Assembly (NCBI GenBank): GCA_045598965.1
Contig: JAZRVH010000015.1
Span: forward strand, 1-64,000
DNA length: 64,000 nt
From: RGIG426 sp045598965
GTDB taxonomy: Bacteria; Bacillota; Clostridia; Oscillospirales; Acutalibacteraceae
Direction of reading: 5' to 3'
The notes under the pieces were generated by a model that did not search any database, was not told the origin of the DNA, and was given only the letters and a program-made list of their open reading frames with translations. Position 1 is the first letter of the stretch; each line of letters starts with the position of its first letter. A program made the position numbers and the translations under genes. Positions 24,321 to 32,690 of the stretch are shown here, piece after piece.

Positions 24321-25577
24321 ATGAAAAAACTGTTTTGTGTACTTACAACGATTTGCCTGCTATTTAGTGCATTTCCGCTGACCGTTTTTGCCGTGGGCAA
24401 CGATGGCAACAGCGTCATCTCCCCGGCCTTACAAGAGCAAATGGACAAAAGCGGCGAAAGCGATATCATTCCCACCTATGTGTGGTATACGGAAATCACC
24501 GACGAGGACATCCAAAAGGTAATGGACGAGATTACCCCGTTCACGACCGAAGCCTATTTTAACCATGAGCCGATTCCGTATGACACCATTCGTGAAAAAA
24601 TGGTTCAAGGCGGTTTTCCGGAATTTGCCCCTCTTGTGGAGCGTAGCCTGGGAGGCTATCTGAAAGGCTGGGAAAACGTCGAACCTAAGGATTTCATCAT
24701 CGACAGTGCGTTGGGAGTTGTGCAATACGATTTGAAAGTCGAAACGTATAAAGCAAGAACCGACCGTTATCTGTCTGACTACAACATTGACGAAGAGCAA
24801 GTGGTCGCTCGAACCGATTATAACCCGGTATTTATCGTGGATGCCACGACAGAAAAAATCAAAGCTCTTGCCAAAGACCAAAACACGGTGAAATTAGACT
24901 GGTTCTCTCACGATTTCTTCGACTACTATACCTACCATAACCGAGACAATCCGTTTCTGTTGAGCGTTTCCTGTATGTGCATCAGTCCCGGTCTGGAAGG
25001 AAGCTATCCGGGCATCAACTGTTACCATCACGCCAACGAACGGTACGAGATTTTCCGTTGGCTCGGAGATCAAGACCGCATGGCGGATTTTAAAAACGAC
25101 ATCGATTCCATCCCCGATTGCTTTGGGCCCAGAACGACCAACAACTTCCCCACCGGCCGTGTCTTATTCTTAGACGGTGTGCCCAATCTCGGTGACTATC
25201 TGTTTTTCTTTGAACGCAAGGTGAAAGACGTGTATATCCCCAATTCGGTAACCGAAATCGGCGAGCACACGTTCTCGCTGTTCTCGGATATTCGCATCCA
25301 TTGCTACTCCGGCTCTTATGCCGAACAGTTTGCGATTTCCCACAAATTCGAGTGCCATCTGTTAGACACCGGCGAAACGCACGAGGTTTTAACCCGCCGT
25401 GGAGATGCGAACGATGACGGCGAGCGGAACCTGAAAGATGTGTTGGCGTTGCGAAAAGCCATTGCGTTGGGCGTCGCAAGCGGATTAAAAGGCGGTGCCG
25501 ACTGCAACAACGACGGCTCGTACGATACGAAAGACGTCTTAATGCTTCGCCAGTATTTTGCGGATATGTATGTGTAA
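24321..25577 (+). CDS. Secreted protein with BspA-like repeat and C-terminal dockerin
   Basis: 418 residues. Signal peptide 1-25. The N-terminal domain is homologous to that of the upstream gene (LQEQMDKSGESDIIPTYVWYTEITDEDIQKVMDEI; FIVDATTEKIKALAKDQNTVKLDWF). Residues ~300-350 look like a single BspA-type leucine-rich repeat (DVYIPNSVTEIGEHTFSLF). A two-repeat dockerin ends the protein (GDANDDGERNLKDVLALRKAI; CNNDGSYDTKDVLMLRQYF). AAAAGGAGG precedes ATG 24321. The ~105-base gap before it has no terminator, so co-transcription with 22797-24215 is likely. Function unknown. Confidence 0.82.
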   Translation: MKKLFCVLTTICLLFSAFPLTVFAVGNDGNSVISPALQEQMDKSGESDIIPTYVWYTEITDEDIQKVMDEITPFTTEAYFNHEPIPYDTIREKMVQGGFPEFAPLVERSLGGYLKGWENVEPKDFIIDSALGVVQYDLKVETYKARTDRYLSDYNIDEEQVVARTDYNPVFIVDATTEKIKALAKDQNTVKLDWFSHDFFDYYTYHNRDNPFLLSVSCMCISPGLEGSYPGINCYHHANERYEIFRWLGDQDRMADFKNDIDSIPDCFGPRTTNNFPTGRVLFLDGVPNLGDYLFFFERKVKDVYIPNSVTEIGEHTFSLFSDIRIHCYSGSYAEQFAISHKFECHLLDTGETHEVLTRRGDANDDGERNLKDVLALRKAIALGVASGLKGGADCNNDGSYDTKDVLMLRQYFADMYV

Positions 25578-25604
25578 CTCGACACGATATAAGGAGTGAT
25601 ATTT

Positions 25605-26429
25605 ATGAAAAATCTTTTTTCCGTGGTTACGGTTGCCTGCATTTTGGTATCGCTCGTGTGCGTAAGTTCTCTTGCCGCCGCAACCAAAGAGCAGGACGAG
25701 CAAATGCTTAATGCACCCGTTACCGCCACTGAAGCGGAACCCACTGCCACCGAAGCAGAACCCACCGCCACCGATCCTCGTGCAACGGTGCTTGTCGGTG
25801 ACGCCAACGGCGACGGCGTTATCAATATGAAAGACGTGTTGACCGTTCGCAAATACCTCGCCGACTTGCCGGTAGAAATTGACCTTGTCGGTGCGGATAT
25901 GACACGGGACGATGCCGTGAATATGAAAGACGTATTGGCACTTCGCCTGCGAATTGCCTACGACAAGGATGCCGGCGAGGACGAGGTTCCGTACGAAATG
26001 CTGGAAGACGTGGGCTTCGGCTATATCAATGATGTCGTCTTCAACACATTGATGAAACGCCCCTTCCTGGTGCGTAAAAACGCAGACGTGACACTTCTCA
26101 ACACCTATTCGAACCAAGACAAACTGGACGAAACCAAGTACACGGACGAATTCTTCGCCGAAAACGCCTTACTGCTCATCCCCCACATCACCGACACCCA
26201 TATTGAAACGCTGGCGGCTTTAGAAAGGCTGTCCGACAATTCCGTTTATCTGCGGTACGATTTGTCCAATCTTGCCCCTCCGTGGAACCACGTAAGCTTT
26301 CAGCTGGTGAAAATCTCCGCTAAGGACGGTGCCGCCATAGAAACGATTGTCTCCCCCAGTGGCGAACAAACCGTCTCCTACGATGCATCGTTCATCATTA
26401 AAATTAAGGCTGAGCCGATTTCCGCCTAA
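25605..26429 (+). CDS. Secreted protein with N-terminal dockerin and shared C-terminal domain
   Basis: 274 residues. Signal peptide 1-23, then an EAEPTAT linker, and the two-repeat dockerin near the N-terminus (GDANGDGVINMKDVLTVRKYL; DMTRDDAVNMKDVLALRLRI). The C-terminal ~140 residues (TYSNQDKLDETKYTDEFFAENALLLIPHI ... VSFQLVKISAKDG) match the C-terminal domain of 22797-24215. The set therefore shows domain shuffling around dockerins. The start is ATG 25605, following AAGGAGTGATA. Function unknown. Confidence 0.82.
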   Translation: MKNLFSVVTVACILVSLVCVSSLAAATKEQDEQMLNAPVTATEAEPTATEAEPTATDPRATVLVGDANGDGVINMKDVLTVRKYLADLPVEIDLVGADMTRDDAVNMKDVLALRLRIAYDKDAGEDEVPYEMLEDVGFGYINDVVFNTLMKRPFLVRKNADVTLLNTYSNQDKLDETKYTDEFFAENALLLIPHITDTHIETLAALERLSDNSVYLRYDLSNLAPPWNHVSFQLVKISAKDGAAIETIVSPSGEQTVSYDASFIIKIKAEPISA

Positions 26430-26455
26430 AACGAGAATATAAGGAGATGCAAGAA

Positions 26456-26607
26456 TGAAAAAGAAACCGAGCAAAGCCGCCTTTTACTGGAAAGTGTTTC
26501 TTGGCGGTGTGGCCGTTATTCTGCTGATGGTATTTGCAATCAACGGGTGCGGCGTCGATTTCCCCGACCTCGGCGGTAGTTTTCATTTTAGTTTAGGACT
26601 GTTTTGA
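26456..26607 (+). pseudogene. Small lipoprotein-like gene with apparent 1-base frameshift
   Basis: A good ribosome site (AAGGAG) precedes ATG 26456, but this frame stops after ~23 codons. Dropping into the next frame gives KKPSKAAFYWKVFLGG, a membrane segment VAVILLMVFAINGC with a lipobox-like end, and ~20 more residues to TGA at 26605. One extra A in the ATGAAAAG run would join the two and give a normal MKKKPSK start. Either a real inactivating deletion, polymerase slippage on the A-run, or a sequencing error. It lies 26 bases after the dockerin gene. Confidence 0.6.
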
Positions 26608-26610
26608 GCA

Positions 26611-26647
26611 AAACATCCCCTCTCAAAAAAGAGGGGGTGTTTTTTTG
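26611..26647 (+). terminator. Intrinsic terminator ending the dockerin cluster
   Basis: ACATCCCCTC/GAGGGGGTGT stem followed by T7. Confidence 0.88.
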
Positions 26648-26700
26648 TAATGAATGGCACACTACAGTTGTCTAACAAACAGAAGGGTGGTGAGAACACT

Positions 26701-27192
26701 ATGCAATCGGCAAACGAACTATACCAACAATATTCCGGCAAAGTCTATCGGTATCTGTTGAGACTTTGCGGTAACCCGATGATGGCTGAGGATTTGACGC
26801 AAGACGCATTTTTGAAAGCCATTGAAAAATCCACTTCCTTCAAAGGAAACTGTGCCGTGGATACCTGGCTTTGTGCCATTGCCCACAACTGCTTCGTCAA
26901 TGCAACCAAAAAGCGGGAAAACCGCAACCGTTCCTTAACCGATACGGACATTCAAAGCCCGTTTTCCATTGAGGATGCCTTGGCAGACCGGGATACGGCG
27001 GTAAAAATTCACACCGCATTGCACTCTTTGCCCGAACCCTACAAAGAGGTGTTCTCCCTGCGTGTGATGGGTGAACTCGGATATTCGGAAATTGGCAAAA
27101 TTTTCGAAAAAAACGAGAATTGGGCACGTGTAACCTTCTTCCGAGCAAAAGAAAAACTCATTGAACTCTTACGAAAGGATGCGATTCTATGA
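26701..27192 (+). CDS. ECF-type RNA polymerase sigma factor
   Basis: 163 residues. Region 2 (VYRYLLRLCGNPMMAEDLTQDAFLKAIEKSTSFKGNCAVDTWLCAIAHNCFVN) and region 4 (LHSLPEPYKEVFSLRVMGELGYSEIGKIFEKNENWARVTFFRAKEKL) are both intact. It would direct a small extracytoplasmic regulon. ATG 26701 follows GGTGGTGAG. The next gene is its membrane anti-sigma factor, overlapping by four bases. Its position directly behind the secreted dockerin cluster makes that cluster a candidate target. Confidence 0.93.
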   Translation: MQSANELYQQYSGKVYRYLLRLCGNPMMAEDLTQDAFLKAIEKSTSFKGNCAVDTWLCAIAHNCFVNATKKRENRNRSLTDTDIQSPFSIEDALADRDTAVKIHTALHSLPEPYKEVFSLRVMGELGYSEIGKIFEKNENWARVTFFRAKEKLIELLRKDAIL

Positions 27193-28079
27193 AACTGAAT
27201 TGTGCGATTGTCAAAGACCTTCTCCCTCTTTATACGGACAAATTATGCAGCCCCGAAACCGCCGCCGCTGTCAACGAGCATCTCGACGAATGCGATTCTT
27301 GCCGTAAGGCGTATGAATCCGCCTCTATGGTGATTACTCCCGCAGAAACCGGCGACAGTACTCCGGCGAAACCGTTCCGTAAAGTACGCCGTTTCATCAC
27401 CAAACGGGTGGCGATTGTGGCGGCTTGCGTTACCCTTGTGGCGGCGATATCTATCGGAACGTATGCTCGCTATGCCATTAGTAAAGCCGAAGCCGACCTT
27501 ATCGGCGACACGCCCGCCGCATTAGAGGACGTCACCGTTAAGGCTGTAAAAGAGCAGAATATGATTGTGGCACATTATTGCTATCCCGAATGGGGCGACC
27601 AAAAACGCATCGAGTTTGCCACAACCGATACCGTGGTAATTGACGAAGCGACCCACCGGCTGATGTGCAACGGCGAGCCTGTGGTCAATCCGGATGCCCC
27701 CGATTCCTTTGTCGGTGACAAGGGGTGCCACGGCTTATATGTATGCTATGGCTGTGTTGAGTTGACTTTCACCGATTCGACGGGAATCAGCGTGATGCAT
27801 TGGCAAGATCAGGGCATCGACGATTTCAGCGACGTGCATGATGTCAGCTTATTCCCCGTTCCTCGTCATAACGAGTTGACCAAAGAACTGAAGCAATTCC
27901 ATGCCACCATCTCCTCCGAAAGCCCGGAGCGATATTTGCGTATTATCGGGTCGGACGGAATCATCGTCTATGATTTGAACAAAACCTTCTGGGAAGGCAA
28001 ACTCGTGGAAGTCGACGCAAGCACATTGTCGCTTCCCGAGCCGAACACCGAATTTGGATGGAAAGAAGCCGAGGGTTAA
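27189..28079 (+). CDS. Anti-sigma factor with zinc-binding N-terminus and one membrane helix
   Basis: 296 residues. The N-terminal anti-sigma zinc finger is intact (CAIVKDLLPLYTDKLCSPETAAAVNEHLDECDSCRKAYE, i.e. HxxxCxxC). One membrane helix follows at ~80-100 (VAIVAACVTLVAAISIGTYA), and the C-terminal ~195 residues are predicted outside, where a signal would be sensed; two Cys pairs (CYPEW, CYGCVELTF) lie there. It should hold the ECF sigma factor inactive at the membrane. ATGA overlap with the sigma gene. Confidence 0.9.
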   Translation: MKLNCAIVKDLLPLYTDKLCSPETAAAVNEHLDECDSCRKAYESASMVITPAETGDSTPAKPFRKVRRFITKRVAIVAACVTLVAAISIGTYARYAISKAEADLIGDTPAALEDVTVKAVKEQNMIVAHYCYPEWGDQKRIEFATTDTVVIDEATHRLMCNGEPVVNPDAPDSFVGDKGCHGLYVCYGCVELTFTDSTGISVMHWQDQGIDDFSDVHDVSLFPVPRHNELTKELKQFHATISSESPERYLRIIGSDGIIVYDLNKTFWEGKLVEVDASTLSLPEPNTEFGWKEAEG

Positions 28080-28101
28080 CCCCCACTTTTGTGAGCCATC
28101 A

Positions 28102-28140
28102 AAAAAGCCCCCGACCGAACGGTCGGGGGCTTCGTTTTTT
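28102..28140 (+). terminator. Terminator after the sigma/anti-sigma pair
   Basis: AAGCCCCCGACC/GGTCGGGGGCTT stem with a GAAC loop; T-rich tail. Confidence 0.85.
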
Positions 28141-28148
28141 CTGTTTGA

Positions 28149-28598
28149 TTATCCCAAATTTTCGCCGTTTTCGATTTTGGTGATAAGGTCCACACGGCGG
28201 GCGTGACGGCCGCCCTCAAATTCGGTGGTGAGCCAGGTTTTGGCGATAAGGCGAGCCACCTCAATGCCGGTCACACGAGCCCCGAGAGCCAACACATTAC
28301 TGTCGTTGTGGCGGCGGGTCATCTCCGCCGAATACACGTCGCCGCACAAAGCACAGCGGACGCCTTTCACCTTGTTGGCGGCGATAGACATTCCGATACC
28401 GGTACCGCAAATCACAATCGCACGGTCACATTCGCCGTTTGCCACCGCACCGGCGGCACGGGCGGCAAAAATCGGATAATCGCAGCTATCCTCGGTAAAG
28501 GTGCCATAATCGTGGTATTCAAGGCCCATTTCGTTGAGCAGATTTTTAATCATTTGTTTCATGTCAAGTGCGGCATGGTCACAAGCCAAAGCAATCAT
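28149..28598 (-). CDS. rpiB: Ribose 5-phosphate isomerase B
   Basis: 149 residues. It begins MIALACDHAALDMKQMI (substrate-binding DHAA), has the CGTGIGMSIAANKVKGVRCALC motif that holds the catalytic Cys and oxyanion loop, and RRHNDSNVLALGARV. It interconverts ribose 5-phosphate and ribulose 5-phosphate in the pentose phosphate pathway (some relatives act on allose 6-phosphate). GGAGG lies upstream of ATG 28598. Single gene, convergent with the anti-sigma gene. Confidence 0.95.
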   Translation of the reverse strand: MIALACDHAALDMKQMIKNLLNEMGLEYHDYGTFTEDSCDYPIFAARAAGAVANGECDRAIVICGTGIGMSIAANKVKGVRCALCGDVYSAEMTRRHNDSNVLALGARVTGIEVARLIAKTWLTTEFEGGRHARRVDLITKIENGENLG

Positions 28599-28658
28599 TG
28601 TTTTATACCCTCCGTTGTTATGTTTCGCACAATAGTATACACCATCTTGTGGCGAAAT

Positions 28659-30425
28659 TCAAGGCGTTTTTTGAAGTTTTACAGAGATTTTTTCGTCCGG
28701 TGTCACATACACGGTCTGCTGGTGGTCGTAAATCACACGACCGGGTTTTGCCCCCGCAGGTTTTCGCACATAACGCACTTCGGTAAAGTCCACCGGCACC
28801 TGTGCACTCTTTTGTGCTTTGGAGTAAAACGCCGCCAACGTCGCCGCTTCGGTTACGGTGCGGTCGGGAAGCGGTTGCCCGTTGCACACAACAATCACGT
28901 GTGAGCCGGGAATGTTTTTGACATGAAGCCACACATCCCGTCCTCGAGCGGTTTTCAAGGTAAGCAGGTCGTTTTGACGATTGTTGCGTCCCACGTAAAT
29001 CGTAAACCCGTCAGAGGAGATAAACTCCATCGGCGGCAAAGCAGCAGGCGATTTTTGTTTGGAACGAGGCAGGCGAATATACCCGCCGGACGAAAGTTCC
29101 TCCCGCAGTTCGGCGATTTCCCTTGTGGAGGCGGCACGTGACAACGCATCCGCCACCGTTTCAAGGTAAAGCTGTTCTTCCTCTCCTGCCGTAATCTGCT
29201 CTTGCAGTATTACGGCGGCAGTCTGAGCCTTGCGGTAATCTTTATAGTATTTTTGTGCGTTTTGTGCCGGACTTTTTGCCGGATCAAGAGGAATGCGAAT
29301 CGGGGCACACGCTTCGTCATAATAGTTGATAACCTCGGCAGACGATGCCCCTTTGGGAATACTCCCCAAATTGGCGTTGATAAGGTCACCGAACAGCCGC
29401 TTTTCCTCCCGCTTTTCAGAGGCGGCAAGCTCCTCTCGTTGACGGGCAATTTTACGGGCAATACGTTCCCGGTTTTGGTTCAACAGCTTTGTTAAATCAC
29501 GGGAAGCAACACGGTGACGTTCCGCCTCATCCCGTTCGGCATAAAAACCATCCAGCAACGCCGACAACGATGCAAGCTCCCGTCCCGTTGCCGAAAGGCC
29601 ATATTGCGTTACCGGCAAAAACGAAAATTCGAGCGGTGTCCCATCCGGTTTATACAAAAGATAGGGATGAGAATTGCCGAAAAGGGCGGTATTTCGCACC
29701 TTTTCAAGAAACGCCGCAAGCTTTTCCCACTGTTCATCGGTAAGAAAAGACACCGGCGTATCCACGTTCCCGGTGGCTTGCACCGCCGCCTCACGGCAAA
29801 GAAGCGGCGAAAGCCCTTGGGTTGCCGACAGCAGAACATCACACAACGCTCCGTCGGACATCGCCTTCAGGCGGTCGATAACCGCCGGCATCTGTGTCTC
29901 ACCGACGTCAAGCTTTCCCGCCATAACCGGAGGCGGGACATAGGAAGCCCCCGGCAGAACCGGACGGGTTTCGGACGTTTCAAAATCCACACGACGCACC
30001 GCATCCACGATTTTTTTCGACTCCGCATGAAACAGCACAAGATTGCTGTTGCGTCCCATCATCTCGCAGGCCATCGTCATCGTAACGGGGTCGCCCATTT
30101 CGTTGCGAGTGGCAAAATCAAAAAAGAGCACCCGCTCAAACCCCATTTGTCGCACCGCCACAAGCTTTGCTCCTTGCAAATGCTTTCGCAAAAGCATACA
30201 AAGCATCGGCGGCGAGGCAGGATTTTCCGGCACATTTTCGGTAAGGTGAACTCGAGGAGACTGCACTCTCGCAGAAAACAGCAATTTTTGCACGCCGTTT
30301 TTTCCACGCAGACAAAACACCAGCTCCTCTTTTTGGGGCTGGTAGATTTTATCCACACGGGAATCGGTTAGTTTTTCAGAAAGCTCCCTCGAAAGGGCAC
30401 GCAAAAATGCTCCATCTAATGCCAT
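28659..30425 (-). CDS. rqcH: Ribosome quality-control factor RqcH (NFACT/Rqc2 family)
   Basis: 588 residues. NFACT-N domain (MALDGAFLRALSRELSEKLTDSRVDKIYQP; PPMLCMLLRKHLQGAKLV), two helix-hairpin-helix/coiled-coil regions rich in Arg/Lys/Glu (~290-450), and the NFACT-R/DUF814 domain (FTIYVGRNNRQNDLLTLKTARGRDVWLHVKNIPGSHVIV). RqcH binds obstructed 50S subunits and adds C-terminal Ala tails to stalled peptides with tRNA-Ala. The position usually occupied by Asp-Arg appears as Glu-Arg (MGFERVLFF), a conservative change. AAAGGAGA precedes ATG 30425. Older annotations call this family fibronectin-binding protein. Confidence 0.92.
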   Translation of the reverse strand: MALDGAFLRALSRELSEKLTDSRVDKIYQPQKEELVFCLRGKNGVQKLLFSARVQSPRVHLTENVPENPASPPMLCMLLRKHLQGAKLVAVRQMGFERVLFFDFATRNEMGDPVTMTMACEMMGRNSNLVLFHAESKKIVDAVRRVDFETSETRPVLPGASYVPPPVMAGKLDVGETQMPAVIDRLKAMSDGALCDVLLSATQGLSPLLCREAAVQATGNVDTPVSFLTDEQWEKLAAFLEKVRNTALFGNSHPYLLYKPDGTPLEFSFLPVTQYGLSATGRELASLSALLDGFYAERDEAERHRVASRDLTKLLNQNRERIARKIARQREELAASEKREEKRLFGDLINANLGSIPKGASSAEVINYYDEACAPIRIPLDPAKSPAQNAQKYYKDYRKAQTAAVILQEQITAGEEEQLYLETVADALSRAASTREIAELREELSSGGYIRLPRSKQKSPAALPPMEFISSDGFTIYVGRNNRQNDLLTLKTARGRDVWLHVKNIPGSHVIVVCNGQPLPDRTVTEAATLAAFYSKAQKSAQVPVDFTEVRYVRKPAGAKPGRVIYDHQQTVYVTPDEKISVKLQKTP

Positions 30426-30464
30426 GGTTGTCTCCTTTTGTTGTAAGGCGAATCCCCTTTACAG

Positions 30465-31202
30465 TTAAACCGTTTCGTACGGAGAAGCGGCGAGAAACGG
30501 AACAAACTCCACATCCGTCACACGCTCCCTAAGCATTTCACAAAGCGGCTCTACTACCACGTTTTCCGTGGCGTAGTGTCCGGCATCCACCACTGTGATA
30601 TCCGGTGCCGCCAACCACTGATGATGCTTGATTTCTCCCGTAACAAACGCATCGGCATCCGCTGCCTTTGCACTCTCCAACACGTCGCCGCCGGCACCGC
30701 CGAGAAGTCCAACCGTTTTCACCGGTCGGCTCCCCTCTTTTACACGAACCGCTGTATGAAGCAAGTCTTTTACCTTTACAGCAAAATCGTGGGGTGACAG
30801 CGGGCAGTTTAGCGTTCCGACCCGTCCGAGCCCATACGCCTCGTGCAAATCGGTCAATCCGAGCACGGCGGCGAGGCAATCGTTGACGCCGCCGCACGCT
30901 TTATCCAAATTGGTGTGCATCGCAATGTTCGAAATACCCGCCACCGCTAATTTATAAATCAAATGGTCTGCCGGCAAATCGGACAAAGGCGAAAACAACA
31001 ACGGATGATGACTGATAATCAAGTCGGCACCGATTTCCTTAGCCTTTTCAAGGGCACTCTCGGTCACATCAAGGCAAACCAGTGCTTTTTTAATAGGAGC
31101 TTCCAAATCCCCCACCTGAAAACCGGCGTTATCCCATTCCTCCGCCGTGGAAAGAGGGGCAATCTCATCGAGCACCGTTAAGATTTCGTCCACAGTAGGC
31201 AT
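30465..31202 (-). CDS. Nif3-like dinuclear metal-centre protein
   Basis: 245 residues. Family words: EEWDNAGFQVGD, ADLIISHHPLLF (metal-binding His pair), AMHTNLDKACGGVND and the C-terminal TGEIKHHQWLAA and DAGHYATE, which complete the two-metal site. Often annotated as GTP cyclohydrolase I type 2, but that activity is not secure for the family. ATG 31202 overlaps the stop of trmK (ATGA), and trmK-nif3 is a common pairing in Firmicutes. Confidence 0.93.
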   Translation of the reverse strand: MPTVDEILTVLDEIAPLSTAEEWDNAGFQVGDLEAPIKKALVCLDVTESALEKAKEIGADLIISHHPLLFSPLSDLPADHLIYKLAVAGISNIAMHTNLDKACGGVNDCLAAVLGLTDLHEAYGLGRVGTLNCPLSPHDFAVKVKDLLHTAVRVKEGSRPVKTVGLLGGAGGDVLESAKAADADAFVTGEIKHHQWLAAPDITVVDAGHYATENVVVEPLCEMLRERVTDVEFVPFLAASPYETV

Positions 31203-31873
31203 CACAATTCCTCCTTTAGGCGGGCAACAATCTCCCGCAATACGTGTTGCTCTTCTTCATCCATACCGGCAGCATAACACCCTTCAAGCCGCTTTTTCAC
31301 AGCAAGCAATCTCTTTTTCTGGTATTCTCTCGCCCCTTCTGACGAAACAAGCGTTCCTACATAACAATCGACCGCATCGGCAGACGATCGCTCGCCCGTA
31401 TATTCCGCATACAGCACGAGATAGGGCTTTTTATCCTCTAAGACCGCCTGCTCACAGCGAACAGCAAATCCGTTTTCCGAAAAATAACGACGCAAATCCT
31501 CCGGATGCGTCATCGGCTGGGCAATAATTCGCAAGGCGTTATCACGAATAAACGGGCACGCCGCAAGAATGGATACAATCGTCTCGCCGCCCATTCCCGC
31601 TAACACAATATCGTCCGCTTCTCCCGCTTTTACGGGGGATAATCCGTCGCCGAGGCGACATTCGATTTTTTCGAAAAGTCCCGCCCGCTCCACGTGTTCT
31701 CGGGCGTTTTCCAGCGGCCCTTTTCGCAAATCGCAGGCAAGGGCACTTTTGCATCTGCCGCTTTTCACAAGCTCCACCGGCAAATAGGCGTGGTCTGTAC
31801 CGATATCCGCAAGACGTGAGCCTTGCCGCACAAACGATGCCACCAAAGACAGCCGTTCTCCGAGTGTCGCCAC
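31202..31873 (-). CDS. trmK: tRNA (adenine22-N1)-methyltransferase TrmK
   Basis: 223 residues. SAM-binding Rossmann motif I is ADIGTDHAYLPVELV; further family words are ALACDLRKGPLENAREH, VLAGMGGETIVSIL and LRIIAQPMTHPEDLRRYF. The C-terminal part is a coiled-coil-like tRNA-binding region. It methylates A22 of tRNA at N1. AGGAAAGGAG precedes ATG 31873. Translationally coupled with the downstream Nif3 gene. Confidence 0.93.
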   Translation of the reverse strand: MATLGERLSLVASFVRQGSRLADIGTDHAYLPVELVKSGRCKSALACDLRKGPLENAREHVERAGLFEKIECRLGDGLSPVKAGEADDIVLAGMGGETIVSILAACPFIRDNALRIIAQPMTHPEDLRRYFSENGFAVRCEQAVLEDKKPYLVLYAEYTGERSSADAVDCYVGTLVSSEGAREYQKKRLLAVKKRLEGCYAAGMDEEEQHVLREIVARLKEEL

Positions 31874-31890
31874 ACGACCACTCCTTTCCT

Positions 31891-31925
31891 CTTAAAAAAG
31901 CGGAGTGAGTGACCTCACCCCGCTT
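31891..31925. terminator. Hairpin terminator between trmK and DUF1858 genes
   Basis: AAAAAGCGG(A)GTGAG pairs with CTCAC(C)CCGCTTTT; on the minus strand it would end the DUF1858 transcript. Confidence 0.75.
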
Positions 31926-31928
31926 TTC

Positions 31929-32123
31929 TCATTTCACCATGGCTTTCAATTTCTCCAGCATCTCGTCTGCGTCCACCCCGTGAACAGCACACGCCTCAGC
32001 CAACGTCTCCCCACGGGCAGACGGACAATGCAGGCAATGCATCCCCATAGCGACAAAGCCGGGGGCGGTTTCGGGGTACGCATCCAAAATTTCGCCGATA
32101 AACATATCTTTAGAAATAGACAT
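31929..32123 (-). CDS. DUF1858 small protein
   Basis: 64 residues. Family words ILDAYPETAPGFVAMGMHCLHCPSARGETLAEACAVHGVD, with a CLHC pair that in this family often binds metal or a cofactor (related to hybrid-cluster proteins). Function unknown. AGGAGCGAG lies before ATG 32123. Monocistronic. Confidence 0.9.
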   Translation of the reverse strand: MSISKDMFIGEILDAYPETAPGFVAMGMHCLHCPSARGETLAEACAVHGVDADEMLEKLKAMVK

Positions 32124-32217
32124 TACACTCGCTCCTTTTTCTTTTCTACTTTTTTAGTATACCCTATTCCTCCCCGTTTGGCAAGTCCTCTTTTTTTATT
32201 TTTTCGCAAAAAAAGCC

Positions 32218-32246
32218 TTGACAACCGGTAAAGGAGATGGTATTGT
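32218..32246 (+). promoter_or_regulatory. Promoter of the YtrA-type ABC operon with possible operator
   Basis: TTGACA (32218-32223) and TATTGT (32241-32246), 17-base spacing. GTACTAT and ATAATAC arms (32252-32272) just downstream form an imperfect dyad that could bind the GntR protein encoded next. Confidence 0.75.
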
Positions 32247-32300
32247 ATAGGTGTACTATTTGTCATAATACAGTTATAAACTTGTGAAAGGAGATGCACT

Positions 32301-32690
32301 ATGTTTCGGATTGAACCCCTCTCTCGCAAGCCGGTATACGAACAGATTGTGGAGCAAACGGAAACCCTGGTGTTAACCGGAGCGATGAAACCCGGCGACC
32401 AAATGCCCTCGGTGCGGTCACTGGCAGTAACGCTGTCCATCAACCCCAACACCATCCAAAAAGCGTATATTGAGTTGGACCGCCGTGGTATTATCCAAGC
32501 CGCTCCCGGCAAAGGGAATTTCATTTCTCCCGACGCCCGTGAACAACTGTGCAAAACAAAACGCAACCAGTTAAATGCGTTTGATACGCTGGTGCGTGAA
32601 TTGATTCTTGCCGGTGTAAACCAAGAGGAACTATGTGAACGAATAAAAATGCTTTCTGCCGCTTCTTTGAAAGGAGAGTGTGACGAATGA
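32301..32690 (+). CDS. GntR family regulator, YtrA subfamily
   Basis: 129 residues. Winged helix (PVYEQIVEQTETLVLTGAMKPGDQMPSVRSLAVTLSINPNTIQKAYIELDRRGIIQAAPGKGNFI) with a short C-terminal helix instead of a ligand domain, typical of the YtrA type. These repress the ABC-transporter operon they lead, and respond to cell-envelope stress in Bacilli. AAAGGAG precedes ATG 32301. The stop overlaps the ABC ATPase start. Confidence 0.92.
   Translation: MFRIEPLSRKPVYEQIVEQTETLVLTGAMKPGDQMPSVRSLAVTLSINPNTIQKAYIELDRRGIIQAAPGKGNFISPDAREQLCKTKRNQLNAFDTLVRELILAGVNQEELCERIKMLSAASLKGECDE

Noticed and set aside
26404..26586. Minus-strand 60-residue frame over the lipoprotein-like gene
   Set aside because: No ribosome site, no protein-like composition, and it opposes a well-placed plus-strand start; treated as a shadow.
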